Assembly (NCBI RefSeq): GCF_003318255.1
Contig: NZ_QOCF01000009.1
Span: forward strand, 1 to 64,000
Direction of reading: 5' to 3'
Origin: Ruegeria sp. A3M17
Lineage (GTDB): Bacteria; Pseudomonadota; Alphaproteobacteria; Rhodobacterales; Rhodobacteraceae
Length of the DNA stretch: 64,000 bases
Notes under the pieces: model-generated
The model's database searches: none
Told to the model about the DNA's origin: nothing
Seen by the model: only the letters and a program-made list of their open reading frames with translations
Translations under genes and position numbers: made by a program
Part shown: piece after piece, positions 38,058 to 48,176 of the stretch
How positions within the stretch are numbered: the stretch's first letter is position 1
Layout: each line of letters starts with the position of its first letter

Positions 38058-38962
38058 GATGCGTCCTCCACCATCCAGGCACAAAGCTGCCCGAAACTCA
38101 TACCCATATGCGCGGCCTGTTCAGGCACCAGCGACGTCGGCGTCATGCCGGGCTGAGTGTTGGTTTCCAGCAAGAACAACCCATCGGCACCCATACTGTC
38201 ATCCCAGCGGAAATCCGTACGGCTTACGCCCTTGCATCCTAGCGCGGAATGAGCGCGTAACGCGTAGTCCATGCACAGGTCAAAAATCTCGGTCGGCACG
38301 TCAGCGGGCAGAACATGCCACGAACCGCCGGGCTTATACTTGGCGTCATAATCGTACCAACCACCATCGGTCATGATCTCGGTAACCGTTACGGCCTTGT
38401 CGTTCATCACCGTTACGGTCAGCTCGCGACCGGCAATGTATTTCTCGACCATCACCAGATCGGGCATTTCATCCGACAGTTGCGGAGGGCCATTGGACCC
38501 TTCACGCACGATGTAGATCCCAACACTGGAGCCTTCGTTGTTGGGCTTGGCCACGTAAGGGGGCTCCATCACATGAGCCTTAACCACCTCGACCTTGGGT
38601 ACGATCACACTGGCAACAACGGGCAGGCCCTCGGCCTCAAACACCTCTTTGCTGCGCTGCTTATCCATCGCCAGGGCCGAGGCCAGAACACCAGAGTGCG
38701 TGTACGGAATGCGCATCCATTCCAGCAGGCCCTGAACGCAACCATCTTCGCCCCAGCGGCCATGCAGGGCGTTAAACACAACGTCTGGTTTGATTGCTAA
38801 AAGGCGCGCATAGAGGTCAGGACCAGCGTCCAGCTCAACTACTTCAAAGCCTTCTCCCACAAGGGCGGCCGCGCATTCGCGCCCAGAGCTGAGAGACACC
38901 TCGCGTTCCTTCGAGGGTCCACCCATCAATACCGCCACTTTGGGGTTTGTCCTGCTCGACAT
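38045..38962 (-). CDS. ddl: D-alanine--D-alanine ligase
   Basis: ATP-grasp ligase (305 residues) that makes the D-Ala-D-Ala dipeptide for peptidoglycan. Signatures: [20 protein letters not shown] at the N-terminus, [50 protein letters not shown], and [18 protein letters not shown] near the end. The ATG at [11 protein letters not shown] is taken as the start; a TTG six codons earlier is an alternative, and neither has an ideal ribosome site. It lies about 110 bases after murB and overlaps ftsQ. Confidence 0.95.
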   Translation of the reverse strand: MSSRTNPKVAVLMGGPSKEREVSLSSGRECAAALVGEGFEVVELDAGPDLYARLLAIKPDVVFNALHGRWGEDGCVQGLLEWMRIPYTHSGVLASALAMDKQRSKEVFEAEGLPVVASVIVPKVEVVKAHVMEPPYVAKPNNEGSSVGIYIVREGSNGPPQLSDEMPDLVMVEKYIAGRELTVTVMNDKAVTVTEIMTDGGWYDYDAKYKPGGSWHVLPADVPTEIFDLCMDYALRAHSALGCKGVSRTDFRWDDSMGADGLFLLETNTQPGMTPTSLVPEQAAHMGMSFGQLCAWMVEDASCDR

Positions 38963-39070
38963 ACCCAACGTGCGCCTCAATGTCCCCGGACCTTACGTGG
39001 TGGTCCGTACTGCGTTTATCTCCTTGATCCGTCGCCTTAATTTGCCTGTTATGGTCTGACGGTCAGGGCT

Positions 39071-39997
39071 TTATTCTGTCAACGGATCACCGATCCGCAT
39101 GATTTCCCACTCTAGCGTGATGCCGCTTGTTTCGTAAACCTTTTTTCGCACTTCTTCGCCCAGACCTTCGAGGTCAGCGGCAGAGGCATCACCGGTATTG
39201 ATCAGGAAGTTCGAGTGCTTTTCGCTCATCTGTGCGCCACCTAGTGTCGCACCGCGCATGCCCGCATCGTCAATGACCTTCCACGCCTTGAGGTCGTGCA
39301 CATCATCCGCCCGCCCGGTCGAGGAAAACCCCGCCGGGTTGCGGAAGGTTGACCCGGCGCTGCGATCTTTGGTCGGCTGGGTTTCGTCACGTTTTTGCAA
39401 CTGCGCCGACATTCGGGCGTGCAGCTCTTCCGGATCACCAGATGGGCCTTCGAATGTGGCCGAAACCAGAACCGCGCCTTCGGGCAGATCGGACTGACGA
39501 TAACGGAAGTTCAGGTCTTCGGGCGACAGGTCCACCACTTCGCCTTGGCGAGTGACAATTGTCGCCTTGCGCAGCACGTCCGCCGTGTAGCTGCCGTAAC
39601 ACCCTGCGTTCATCCGCACCGCACCGCCGATTGAGCCCGGGATGGTACGCAAAAAGGTCAGGTCCACACCCTCATCCGCCGCCTTGCGCGCCACATGCGC
39701 ATCCAACGCGGCTGCTCCGGCGGTGACGATGTTTCCCTCAACCGAGATAGCATTGAACCCGCGCCCCAATCGGATCACAACTGCGCGCAAACCGCCATCG
39801 CGAACGATCAGGTTTGACCCGACGCCCATGGGAAAGATTGGAGCCCCTGCAGGCAGATGACGGAGGAAATCCTGCAAGTCTTCAATATCGGCAGGCTGGA
39901 AAAGAAAGTCTGCAGGGCCGCCTACCCGAAGCCAGGTCAGATCGTTCAAATTGCGGCACTCGGTGAGTTTACCGCGCGGTGTCGGAAGCGCTGTCAT
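39071..39997 (-). CDS. murB: UDP-N-acetylenolpyruvoylglucosamine reductase
   Basis: FAD enzyme (308 residues) that reduces UDP-GlcNAc-enolpyruvate to UDP-MurNAc. It shows [30 protein letters not shown] (FAD site), [29 protein letters not shown] and [10 protein letters not shown], whose serine is the proton donor in the family, and ending [17 protein letters not shown]. The size and the missing extra domain indicate a type II MurB. It is 45 bases downstream of the DUF2484 pair. Confidence 0.96.
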   Translation of the reverse strand: MTALPTPRGKLTECRNLNDLTWLRVGGPADFLFQPADIEDLQDFLRHLPAGAPIFPMGVGSNLIVRDGGLRAVVIRLGRGFNAISVEGNIVTAGAAALDAHVARKAADEGVDLTFLRTIPGSIGGAVRMNAGCYGSYTADVLRKATIVTRQGEVVDLSPEDLNFRYRQSDLPEGAVLVSATFEGPSGDPEELHARMSAQLQKRDETQPTKDRSAGSTFRNPAGFSSTGRADDVHDLKAWKVIDDAGMRGATLGGAQMSEKHSNFLINTGDASAADLEGLGEEVRKKVYETSGITLEWEIMRIGDPLTE

Positions 39998-40042
39998 GTC
40001 GGCTAGATCGCGGATTCTGACGCATAACGCAAGACGCTTCCA

Positions 40043-40297
40043 TTACGGAGCAGATCCAATTAACCGACGTACCCACCGCCCCAGATAGATCATCGGCCAA
40101 CGCAACACAGACATACCTGCGGCCAGAACGATCAGCCCAATCCATGGGCCGTTTTGCAGGGTGACGTAACCCAGTATCGGAATCCCCACAGCGATCAAAG
40201 CATAAGCGCGCGTCCAGTGGTTGTCCTTGCTGGGGATCATCGCCAGCACATTCGCAGAAATCCCCCAAAGCGCGGCAAGAGCGATCGACCAGTTCAT
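40043..40297 (-). CDS. DUF2484 family membrane protein (first copy next to murB)
   Basis: An 84-residue inner-membrane protein with three hydrophobic segments (residues 3-19, 30-44, 49-64) and a basic tail (YLGRWVRRLIG). It matches the DUF2484 family, small proteins seen in Rhodobacterales next to mur genes; the function is not known. The ATG has GGAGG with GTCGAGGA before it. It overlaps the stop of the following paralogue by four bases, so both are translated together. It shares with that paralogue the pattern LW-(6)-AMIP, a GW/GP-start third helix, and a W/R-rich end. Confidence 0.82.
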   Translation of the reverse strand: MNWSIALAALWGISANVLAMIPSKDNHWTRAYALIAVGIPILGYVTLQNGPWIGLIVLAAGMSVLRWPMIYLGRWVRRLIGSAP

Positions 40298-40542
40298 TCC
40301 TCGACCTCCTGCCCGGTCCAGCGGCGCCAATAAAAACGAATGGGATTTCGGAACATGGATGCAAAGGCCGCAAAGGCCAGCACCGAGAAGAACCAGCCAA
40401 TGTCGTGTCCCAGCCAGACGATCAGCGCAGGTGCAGAAATGAACAGCACAACGCCCGGCGGAAATTGAAGGCGCATCGGCAGCATGGCCACGACCGTTGA
40501 GGCCAAAACCCACAAGCCAGCAAAAAGCACTGAATATACCAA
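40294..40542 (-). CDS. DUF2484 family membrane protein (second copy, next to murC)
   Basis: An 82-residue paralogue of the neighbouring gene: AGLWVLASTVVAMLP at the N-terminus, FFSVLAFAAFASMFRNPIRFYWRRWTG at the C-terminus, three hydrophobic segments. The two form a tandem pair between murC and murB. They are read in the dcw direction, so a role in envelope synthesis or divisome assembly can be proposed but not shown. A palindrome ACTTTAAAGT lies upstream, in the gap to murC. Confidence 0.82.
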   Translation of the reverse strand: MVYSVLFAGLWVLASTVVAMLPMRLQFPPGVVLFISAPALIVWLGHDIGWFFSVLAFAAFASMFRNPIRFYWRRWTGQEVEE

Positions 40543-40618
40543 CTGCCCCTCCGAGGACGATCATTGCTGCAACTGCAACATCACACTTTAAAGTTGCAAT
40601 GCTAGAGAGTCCATTCCA

Positions 40619-42028
40619 TCAAACGGCTTGTTTTTGTCGCAGCCTTTCTGGCAGCCCGTTGGCCCAAGTACTGATCGTACCAGCGCCGAGACAGACGACC
40701 ATGTCGCCGGGGCGGGCCTGTTCGCGCACTAGACGCTCCAGATCGTTTTCGTTCAGCAATGCACGCGCGTGGCGGTGACCGTGGCGGATCAGGCCTTGCA
40801 CCAGATCATCTCGGCTAGCTCCTTCGATCGGATCTTCTCCAGCAGAGAAAACATCGGCAATGGCCACAACGTCCGCATCATTGAAACAGGTACAGAAATC
40901 ATCAAACAGATTGGACAGACGCGAGTACCGGTGCGGTTGGTGCACGGCGATGACCCTGCCTTCGCTTGCCTGGCGCGCAGCTTTGAGGACAGCTGCAATC
41001 TCTACCGGATGGTGGCCGTAATCGTCGATAATGGTGACGCCATCGACCTCTCCGACCTTGGTGAAGCGGCGGTTGACGCCCCCGAAATTGGCCAGCGCCT
41101 CGCGGATTTCAGAGGCCTTCATACCCAGATGGCGGGCGACGGCCACGGCGGATAACGCATTCGAGACGTTATGGTCCCCGGGCATCGGCAATGTGCAGCC
41201 CTCGATCATCTTGTCTTCGTACTGAAGGTGGATGTCGAAATGCGCCACGCCGCCCTTGTAGGTCAGGTTCAAGGCGCGCACATCGGCCTGCGCGTTGAAC
41301 CCATAGGTCCGCACCCGGCGGTCGGTGATGCGACCTACCAGCGTTTGCACTTCGGCGTGATCCGTGCAGCACACAGCCAGACCGTAGAATGGCAGGTTCG
41401 AGACGAACTCGTAAAAGCCGTCACGCAATTGGTCGAAGTCACCCCAGTGCTCCATATGCTCGGGGTCGATATTCGTAACAATGGCAATGGTCGCGGGCAG
41501 TCGGTTGAACGAGCCGTCGGATTCGTCGGCCTCGACCACCATCCATTCACCCTGCCCCATCCGTGCATTCGAGCCATAGGCGTGGATGATGCCGCCATTG
41601 ATGACGGTCGGATCGAAATCGCCGGCCACCATCAGCTCGGCCATCATTGTGGTTGTGGTGGTCTTGCCGTGGGTTCCGGCAATGGCAATATTCGACTTCA
41701 GGCGCATCAACTCGGCCAGCATGTCGGCGCGGCGAACGACGGGCAGACCTTGCGCCCGGGCGCCGTCCAGTTCGGGGTTACCCGGCTTGATCGCGGTCGA
41801 CACCACAACAACGGCCGCGTTTTCCAGGTTTTCGGCACGCTGACCGACAAATATCTCAGCCCCAAGGCTCGCCAGACGATCAGTGATTTTGGACGCTTTC
41901 AGGTCTGACCCCTGCACGCGGTAGCCCAGGTTCAGCAGAACCTCGGCAATGCCCGACATCCCGATCCCGCCGATCCCCACAAAGTGAATCGACCCTACGT
42001 CTTGCGGCAGTTTGGTTGCTGGATTCAT
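40619..42028 (-). CDS. murC: UDP-N-acetylmuramate--L-alanine ligase
   Basis: First Mur ligase (469 residues), adds L-Ala to UDP-MurNAc. The nucleotide fold at the N-terminus is [29 protein letters not shown]. The ATP loop is GTHGKTTTT at 118-126. Further conserved parts are [24 protein letters not shown], and [21 protein letters not shown]. It starts with a four-base overlap with murG, so the two are coupled. Confidence 0.97.
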   Translation of the reverse strand: MNPATKLPQDVGSIHFVGIGGIGMSGIAEVLLNLGYRVQGSDLKASKITDRLASLGAEIFVGQRAENLENAAVVVVSTAIKPGNPELDGARAQGLPVVRRADMLAELMRLKSNIAIAGTHGKTTTTTMMAELMVAGDFDPTVINGGIIHAYGSNARMGQGEWMVVEADESDGSFNRLPATIAIVTNIDPEHMEHWGDFDQLRDGFYEFVSNLPFYGLAVCCTDHAEVQTLVGRITDRRVRTYGFNAQADVRALNLTYKGGVAHFDIHLQYEDKMIEGCTLPMPGDHNVSNALSAVAVARHLGMKASEIREALANFGGVNRRFTKVGEVDGVTIIDDYGHHPVEIAAVLKAARQASEGRVIAVHQPHRYSRLSNLFDDFCTCFNDADVVAIADVFSAGEDPIEGASRDDLVQGLIRHGHRHARALLNENDLERLVREQARPGDMVVCLGAGTISTWANGLPERLRQKQAV

Positions 42029-43122
42029 GTGGTCTCCTTCTGCGCCAGTTGTTCGACAAGGGCCGTCAGACGTTCAGTTGCGTCGGGGGCACCGGTCGAG
42101 AGGGCGGCATGGGCCATCTTTTGCGCGGCTTCGGGGTTGGTCAGAACGGCGGTGATTTGCTCTGTCAGCGCGGGAACGTCAAGTGCGTTTTCCGGAATCA
42201 TGATCGCGCCGCCTGCCTGAACCAATCCTCGCGCATTGGCGGTCTGATGGTCGCCTGCGGCTGCGGCAAACGGGATCAGGATCGATGGACGTCCGATGAC
42301 CGAGATATCGGCCACGCTGGATGCGCCGGATCGGCTGATGACAAGTTGTGCATCCGACATGCGACGCGGAACGTCGTCAAAGAAAGGTTTGACCTCGGCC
42401 CGGATACCATGTTCGGCATAGAACGCCGTGACACGTTCCCCGTCTTCGTCGCGGGCCTGATGTGCGACACGGATATGGCTGCGCAGGTCGTCAGGCAGGG
42501 CAGCAATCGCGCCAGGGACAATATCGCTGAGAATGCGCGCGCCCTGACTGCCGCCCATAACCAGAATAGACATAGGATAGTCGCCCGGTGGGATGTAACC
42601 TGCGGCCTCGCGCTCAAGCACGGCGGCGCGGACCGGATTTCCGGTGTGGATGCCATTGGCCCCTTCGGGCAGATCGGTCGGCCAGACACCACAGGCGACG
42701 TTGGCAACACGCGTGGCAAACAATTGGTTCACGCGCCCCAGAACCCCATTCTGTTCGTGGATCATGCGCGGAATCTTGAGCATCGTCGCGGCCCCCAATG
42801 CCGGGATCGACGGATATCCGCCAAAGCCAACGACCGCGTCCGGTTTGTCCCGCATCATCTGGAACGCCATGCTGGCGACACCACCCGCAATCCTTGGTCC
42901 GACCAGCGCCTTAGCGGCCAGTCCGCCGCGCGCGAAGGTGGCCGAGGCCACCTCGACAATCTCGACCGTTTGCGGAAAGGCGCCTGTGTAGCGCGCGCCA
43001 CGCTCGTCCGTGGAAAGGCGCACGCGCCAGCCTTTATTCAGCATCGCTTCGGCCAACGCCTGCGCCGGGAACATGTGGCCCCCGGTGCCGCCAGCCGCAA
43101 TCAACAGGTAAGGTTTCCCCAT
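42025..43122 (-). CDS. murG: Lipid II synthase MurG
   Basis: Membrane-associated glycosyltransferase (365 residues) that adds GlcNAc to lipid I. It shows the N-terminal glycine loop [20 protein letters not shown], the second loop [19 protein letters not shown]-type [13 protein letters not shown], and the UDP-GlcNAc site [16 protein letters not shown] and [35 protein letters not shown]. It shares one base with the ftsW end and four with murC. Confidence 0.97.
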   Translation of the reverse strand: MGKPYLLIAAGGTGGHMFPAQALAEAMLNKGWRVRLSTDERGARYTGAFPQTVEIVEVASATFARGGLAAKALVGPRIAGGVASMAFQMMRDKPDAVVGFGGYPSIPALGAATMLKIPRMIHEQNGVLGRVNQLFATRVANVACGVWPTDLPEGANGIHTGNPVRAAVLEREAAGYIPPGDYPMSILVMGGSQGARILSDIVPGAIAALPDDLRSHIRVAHQARDEDGERVTAFYAEHGIRAEVKPFFDDVPRRMSDAQLVISRSGASSVADISVIGRPSILIPFAAAAGDHQTANARGLVQAGGAIMIPENALDVPALTEQITAVLTNPEAAQKMAHAALSTGAPDATERLTALVEQLAQKETT

Positions 43123-44285
43123 TATCCTCTTCCGCGCAGAATATCGCCAAGTTCGCCCTGTGGGCGGCTTCTGGTGAAGGCCAGCAACATGCCAACAGCG
43201 ATGCCGCCCGCAATCAGCGACGAACCACCGTAGCTGACAAAGGGCAGCGTCATGCCCTTGGCGGGCAGCAGGCGCACGGCCACACCCATGTTAATCATGG
43301 CCTGAACGCCAAACATGCAGGCCAGACCGGTCCCGGCCAGACGGATGAACATGTCACGCTCCCGCATCAGCCGCAGCAGTGAGCGTACAACGATCAGTGA
43401 ATACAGCGCGATGATGATCAGCACCAGGATCAGCCCGTATTCTTCGGCCGCAACCGCGATGATGAAATCCGTATGGGCATCGGGCAAGGACCATTTCACC
43501 TGCCCCTCACCCACGCCGACACCGAACAGACCACCTTCGCGGATGGCGTTCGTGGCATAGCCCAATTGCGTGGTCGGGTCGACCTCCTGGTTCAAAAAGC
43601 CATCAATACGGCGGGCAAAGTGTTCCGAATTCGAATAGGCGAACATCCCACCCAAAACTACGACCCCGGCCATGCCAACCAGCAGCAGCATCGGCGCGCC
43701 GGCCACAAAGTACATCACACCCCATCCAAACAGGATCAGGCAGGCCTGACCGAAGTCAGGTTGCAAAACCAGCATCGCCACAATCGCAATACACAGCGCA
43801 AATGACCACAACCGACCCGGAGGGCCGTTGATCTGTTGCGACGCAGCCAGCAGCCACGCGGCCACGACAACAAATCCGGGCTTCAGAAATTCCGACGGCT
43901 GCAAAGATGCAAAGCCCAGCGAGTACCAGCGCACTGCCCCTTTCCCGAAGTCCGTCCCGAAGACGGGCAAGAAGGCCAGCGCCACAAACGAGGCAAGGAA
44001 ACCAAGTACTGCCAAACGGCGCACCAGTGTCGGCGACATCATCGACGTCAGCAGCATCGCAATCAGCGCCAGCCCGCCGAACACCGCCTGCCGTTCGACA
44101 TAGTGGAACGGATCAAACCCGTTACGCCCTGCCAGCGGTGGTGATGAGGCCAGCCCCAGCAACAATCCGATGACAAACAGGATCAGAACGCAGGACATCG
44201 TCCAGCGATCAATCGTCCGCCACCATTTCGGAAGAATCGGTTCTCCGCGCTGGTCCTGGACCGCACCATACACCATCTCAGTCAT
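43122..44285 (-). CDS. ftsW: SEDS peptidoglycan glycosyltransferase FtsW
   Basis: Septal SEDS-family polymerase (387 residues) with about ten membrane helices, working with the transpeptidase FtsI. Visible landmarks: [70 protein letters not shown], the long loop [28 protein letters not shown] (catalytic aspartate region) and [24 protein letters not shown]. It opens the second half of the dcw cluster and is separated from murD by three unrelated genes. Confidence 0.96.
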   Translation of the reverse strand: MTEMVYGAVQDQRGEPILPKWWRTIDRWTMSCVLILFVIGLLLGLASSPPLAGRNGFDPFHYVERQAVFGGLALIAMLLTSMMSPTLVRRLAVLGFLASFVALAFLPVFGTDFGKGAVRWYSLGFASLQPSEFLKPGFVVVAAWLLAASQQINGPPGRLWSFALCIAIVAMLVLQPDFGQACLILFGWGVMYFVAGAPMLLLVGMAGVVVLGGMFAYSNSEHFARRIDGFLNQEVDPTTQLGYATNAIREGGLFGVGVGEGQVKWSLPDAHTDFIIAVAAEEYGLILVLIIIALYSLIVVRSLLRLMRERDMFIRLAGTGLACMFGVQAMINMGVAVRLLPAKGMTLPFVSYGGSSLIAGGIAVGMLLAFTRSRPQGELGDILRGRG

Positions 44286-44411
44286 GAGATACCGCCACTA
44301 TCTGCCTCGTTAATGTCCCGTTTTTCAGGATCTGATTGAGAGTCTACAGGCATTTTTGCGTTTGGGCTAGCGGAATGACACGGCAACAGGGGAAATTGAC
44401 ACCTTCAAGTC

Positions 44412-44455
44412 GGTGATCCGACCCGGGCTTTCCCTTCCTGGATGTACGGATCACC
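44412..44455. repeat. Inverted repeat at the ABM gene stop
   Basis: GGTGATCCG (44412-44420) and CGGATCACC (44447-44455) are perfect arms 26 bases apart. The right arm touches the stop of the ABM gene. No T-run follows on either strand; it may be a 3' end structure upstream of ftsW. Confidence 0.45.
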
Positions 44456-44748
44456 TAGGTGACAAGATCGTAGTGCTTTATCGTTCTGGATTCGACCAAC
44501 TCGGCCTCTGCCGGATCGATATGTGGACTTTGGTAATCTTCACCAACAAAAGCCATTAATGCGTCCAGGCTGCTCCAAATCATAACAAAACTGAACTCAC
44601 GCGGTGTATCCGAACGCGGAGCACCCGGCATGACCTGAACGATGCCTTCGGTGCTTTGCATCAATGGGATCGCAGTCTCGTGGAAGAACTTTGAAAATTC
44701 CGCCTCTTTGCCCGGCCGAACTGTGACTTGGAAAATGCGCATGATCAT
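44455..44748 (-). CDS. Antibiotic biosynthesis monooxygenase (ABM) domain protein
   Basis: A 97-residue protein with the dimeric alpha/beta-barrel pattern: MRIFQVTVRPGKEAEFSKFFHETAIPLMQSTEGIVQVMPGAP, then EFSFVMIWSSLDALMAFVGEDYQSP. Such proteins can be cofactor-free monooxygenases, heme-degrading enzymes or stress proteins; no catalytic site can be identified here. GGAGG lies eight bases before the first of two close ATG codons. It is divergent from the BaiN-type flavoprotein gene and precedes ftsW. Confidence 0.8.
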   Translation of the reverse strand: MIMRIFQVTVRPGKEAEFSKFFHETAIPLMQSTEGIVQVMPGAPRSDTPREFSFVMIWSSLDALMAFVGEDYQSPHIDPAEAELVESRTIKHYDLVT

Positions 44749-44967
44749 TGAACCGCCCTCCTGTTCTGTGCATCAAGATGAGTTTTCTTTTCGCGAGCAT
44801 TCTAACACATGATATCGCGACCAAATTCGCAAAGGCCTCAGCGACCGCTTTAATTCCCTTTCCCAGAACTGGCAAAAAGGACAAGGACTCACCACCAAAC
44901 AGACTTACACGACGTGTGTTTTCGTCTAGCCCTTGCCTTCCCTATTAATCCAAGCCATGCGCAGCAC

Positions 44968-46149
44968 ATGACTTATGACACGATCATCCTTGGTGCCGGT
45001 GCAGCCGGTATGATGTGCGCCGCCCATTGCGGCGGGCGCGTTTTGGTGATCGACCACGCCAAAGCTGCCGGAGAGAAAATTCGTATCTCGGGTGGTGGGC
45101 GCTGCAATTTCACCAATATGTACGCGGGACCGGGTAACTTCCTGTCGCAGAATCCGCATTTCTGCAAATCCGCGCTTACGCGGTACACACAGTGGGATTT
45201 CGTTGACCTGGTCGGCCGACACGGCATCGCATGGCATGAGAAAACGCTGGGGCAACTGTTCTGCGACGGATCGTCAAAACAGATCATCCAGATGTTGCTT
45301 GATGAGATGGAGCGGGCCGGGGCCGAATTGTGGGTTCGAACTGAACTGAAAGACCTGCGTAAGACCGATGGCGGATTTGCTGTGGACCTCGAACGTGAAG
45401 GGCAGCGGCATAGCCTGAACTGCACCAACCTCGTGCTGGCCACTGGCGGCAAGTCGATCCCAAAGATGGGCGCGACCGGGCTGGCCTATGACATTGCGCG
45501 CCAGTTCGGACTGACGATAACTGAAACGCGGGCGGCACTCGTGCCGTTTACGTTTTCGGATGGCAAGTTCAAGGACCTGTCTGGCGTATCCCTACCTGCG
45601 CGACTGTCGAATGACCGGACCAGCTTTGACGAAGCCCTTCTGTTCACCCATCGCGGGCTTAGCGGACCATCGGTTCTGCAATTGTCTTCCTATTGGCGCG
45701 AAGGCGAGGCGATCCGCGTAAACCTGATCCCGGATCTGCCGCTGTTTGATTTGCTGCGAGATCAGCGGCAAAGCGGCGGACGCAAGGCGCTGACCACGGA
45801 ACTGGCGCGCCACCTGCCTGGGCGTCTGGTCGAGTACCTGAGCCATCATATCCCCATGCCAGGCAATCTGGCCGATCAGTCGGACGCCGCGCTGTCCGAA
45901 CTGATCGCAGCACTGTCCGACTGGCGGCTTACGCCCTCGGGCACCGAAGGGTATCGTACAGCCGAGGTGACGCTGGGCGGGATTGACACTGATAACCTGT
46001 CGTCAAAAACGATGGAGGCCAGGGATGTCCCCGGCCTCTATGCGATTGGCGAAGCGGTGGATGTCACCGGCTGGCTGGGCGGTTACAATTTCCAATGGGC
46101 GTGGTCCTCGGGCCACGCCGCTGGAACTGCAATCGCCGGGCAGAGTTAG
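44968..46149 (+). CDS. BaiN/HI0933-family NAD(P)/FAD-dependent oxidoreductase
   Basis: A 393-residue flavoprotein of the BaiN/YhiN/HI0933 family. The FAD loop is TYDTIILGAGAAGMMCAAH at the N-terminus. The family hallmark GEKIRISGGGRCNFTN follows at about 34-49, then ATGGKSIPKMGATGLAYDIA and, at the end, EAVDVTGWLGGYNFQWAWSSGHAAG. BaiN is linked to bile acid dehydroxylation in gut bacteria, but most members have no known substrate. This is the only plus-strand gene inside the dcw region. Its end overlaps the convergent lipoprotein gene by four bases. Confidence 0.9.
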   Translation: MTYDTIILGAGAAGMMCAAHCGGRVLVIDHAKAAGEKIRISGGGRCNFTNMYAGPGNFLSQNPHFCKSALTRYTQWDFVDLVGRHGIAWHEKTLGQLFCDGSSKQIIQMLLDEMERAGAELWVRTELKDLRKTDGGFAVDLEREGQRHSLNCTNLVLATGGKSIPKMGATGLAYDIARQFGLTITETRAALVPFTFSDGKFKDLSGVSLPARLSNDRTSFDEALLFTHRGLSGPSVLQLSSYWREGEAIRVNLIPDLPLFDLLRDQRQSGGRKALTTELARHLPGRLVEYLSHHIPMPGNLADQSDAALSELIAALSDWRLTPSGTEGYRTAEVTLGGIDTDNLSSKTMEARDVPGLYAIGEAVDVTGWLGGYNFQWAWSSGHAAGTAIAGQS

Positions 46150-46520
46150 CCGACGACGTTGTAACCACGTCCGCGCATGCAGTTGCGCACCAGGACTTCT
46201 TTGTTCTGGTTTTTGTTGATGACGTCAGCGCCGGCGCCAACCAGGGCACCTGCCACAGCCGCGCGACCCAGATTGTCGCTGCTGTCCTGAACGATCCCTG
46301 TAACAGCGGCGGCACCCACCGCGCCAATAGCTGCGTTTCCTGCGGTAGAGCCATCAACGCTGGCCTGAGATGCAGCCAGTTGTTGGCACTGCTGAAGGTC
46401 TACGTTGTAGTTCGGGCCGATCGGACCGTCGACGATTGGTTGATAATTGGCACCTGTGTTGGTGCAGGCACCGGCAACGAGAATGGCAGGCAGGATCAGA
46501 GAGAACTTACGAAATGGCAT
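46146..46520 (-). CDS. Glycine-zipper lipoprotein
   Basis: A 124-residue lipoprotein. The signal peptide ends in LVAGAC (MPFRKFSLILPAILVAGAC), with cysteine 19 as the lipid anchor. The middle has a glycine-zipper pattern (GNAAIGAVGAAAVTGIVQDSSDNLGRAAVAGALVGAGADVI), able to form paired helices in membranes. It ends in VRNCMRGRGYNVVG, a tail common in small surface antigens. It is convergent with the BaiN gene and lies 105 bases downstream of murD. Its role is unknown. Confidence 0.85.
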   Translation of the reverse strand: MPFRKFSLILPAILVAGACTNTGANYQPIVDGPIGPNYNVDLQQCQQLAASQASVDGSTAGNAAIGAVGAAAVTGIVQDSSDNLGRAAVAGALVGAGADVINKNQNKEVLVRNCMRGRGYNVVG

Positions 46521-46625
46521 AGTTATAACCTCGTGTTGAATTTGCAGGCAAGCAAAACCAATAATGATGGCGCGTCAAGCTGATAGCATCGCAGCTTGGC
46601 CCAACCGGCGGTCTATTGCAAATGG

Positions 46626-48026
46626 CTATTCGGGAAGCCTTTGCCTGACTTCCGCCGCGAAGTCCTCTCCGCGCTGCTCGAAATTGTCATATTGGTCGAA
46701 ACTGGCCGCGGCTGGTGCAAGCAGGACTGTCTCGCCGGGTTGGGCATCCTTCATGGCTTGCTCAACAGCCTCGGACATGGTGGTGCAGACCAGCGCATCG
46801 GCCTTTAGTTGCATGGCGAAATTCGCGGCCTCGCGACCAATGACATAAGCTTTGACCACCTGGTCTGCGGCTGCGTTCAGAGCGGCGACACCGCCTTCCT
46901 TCTCAAGCCCCCCACAGACCCAGCGGACCTTCCTGAAGGCGCTCAACGCCTTGAGAGCGCTGTCCACATTGGTGGCTTTTGAGTCATTCACATAAGTAAC
47001 ACCGCCCACTTCGGCGATGATCTGGCTGCGATGCGGCAGGCCCGGATAGCTGTGCAGTGCGTCTTCGATCACGCGCGGTGCCAGCCCCAGCGCGCGACAG
47101 GCGGCATAAGCCGAACAGGCGTTTTGGTGGTTATGCGCGCCGGGAAGGCCCGTGATTCCGCGCAGGTCAATCGAACCCGCTTGCCGTCCCTTGCGGTATT
47201 CCGACAGAAACCCTTTACGGGCAAAAACTTGCCATCCGGATCCCGCCAGTTTGCGCGCAACCGATACGCGGATGACCCGATCATCGGCGCGGCCTTCGGC
47301 CAGCTGACCGGCCAGAAACGCGCCCTCTTTCTCGTCAATGCCAATCACGGCGCGATCCGGGCCACCTTCAGCGAACAACCGTCGCTTGGCCGCGAAATAG
47401 CCCCCCATCCCGCCGTGGCGGTCAAGATGGTCGGGCGACAGGTTGGTGAAAACGGCCACGTCCGGGGTCAAGGCGCGGGCCAGTTCTGTCTGATAGCTGG
47501 ACAGTTCCAGCACAACGACCGAACCGTCGCCGCCCGGATCAATATCCAGCACCCCACGCCCGATATTACCCGCCAGCTGCGCCTCGCGCCCGGCTTCGGT
47601 CAGGATATGGTGAATCAAAGCCGCGGTGGTCGACTTCCCGTTCGACCCGGTCACTGCGATCACACGCGGCGGAGTGTCGTAATTGTTCCACTCAGGCCCT
47701 GCAAAGGATCGGAAAAACAGCCCAATGTCGTTATCGACCGGGACACCGGCCTCAAGCGCCGCAGCCACAATTGGATTGGGGTCAGGATAGAGATGAGGAA
47801 TACCGGGCGAAACGATCAGGGTGGCGATATCGTCAAACACCCCATGACGGCGCAGATCGGTACAGACGAACCCTTCAGCCTCGGCCACTTCCCGGGCGGC
47901 AGGATTGTCATCCCAACAGACAGGCTCAGCTTTACCTGCCTGCAGGGCACGCGCCGTGGCCAGCCCCGACCGGCCAAGCCCCAGAACCGCAACCTTCTGC
48001 CCTGAAAACCCTTTGACCGGGATCAT
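46626..48026 (-). CDS. murD: UDP-N-acetylmuramoylalanine--D-glutamate ligase
   Basis: Second Mur ligase (466 residues), adds D-Glu. Conserved parts: [17 protein letters not shown] at the N-terminus, ATP loop GSNGKST at 127-133, [39 protein letters not shown], and [11 protein letters not shown]. The ATG chosen has AAGGTGGG before it and gives the usual [14 protein letters not shown]; a start 13 codons earlier is less likely. It lies 150 bases after mraY, with a hairpin terminator in the gap, so it may be partly uncoupled from the first half of the cluster. Confidence 0.95.
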   Translation of the reverse strand: MIPVKGFSGQKVAVLGLGRSGLATARALQAGKAEPVCWDDNPAAREVAEAEGFVCTDLRRHGVFDDIATLIVSPGIPHLYPDPNPIVAAALEAGVPVDNDIGLFFRSFAGPEWNNYDTPPRVIAVTGSNGKSTTAALIHHILTEAGREAQLAGNIGRGVLDIDPGGDGSVVVLELSSYQTELARALTPDVAVFTNLSPDHLDRHGGMGGYFAAKRRLFAEGGPDRAVIGIDEKEGAFLAGQLAEGRADDRVIRVSVARKLAGSGWQVFARKGFLSEYRKGRQAGSIDLRGITGLPGAHNHQNACSAYAACRALGLAPRVIEDALHSYPGLPHRSQIIAEVGGVTYVNDSKATNVDSALKALSAFRKVRWVCGGLEKEGGVAALNAAADQVVKAYVIGREAANFAMQLKADALVCTTMSEAVEQAMKDAQPGETVLLAPAAASFDQYDNFEQRGEDFAAEVRQRLPE

Positions 48027-48098
48027 ACTGCCCACCTTCGTATAGCTTTGAATTGGCTGCCACACTGCACCGAAGAAATCACCGATGGCAAGGGTGGC

Positions 48099-48124
48099 AA
48101 AAGGCTCGCGCGTCAGTGCGAGCC
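48099..48124 (-). terminator. Hairpin terminator between mraY and murD
   Basis: On the minus strand GGCTCGC (48124-48118), an 8-base loop, GCGAGCC (48109-48103), then TTTT. The T-run is short, so partial termination is likely. Confidence 0.5.
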
Positions 48125-48176
48125 GGGCCCAACAGGTGACAGGTGGACCGCAGGTCCGCCGAACCCGACGGGAGCG

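Noticed and set aside
42016-43233. 405-codon plus-strand frame opposite murG
   Set aside because: Antisense shadow of murG and the end of ftsW; no recognisable domain, and real genes on the other strand are certain.
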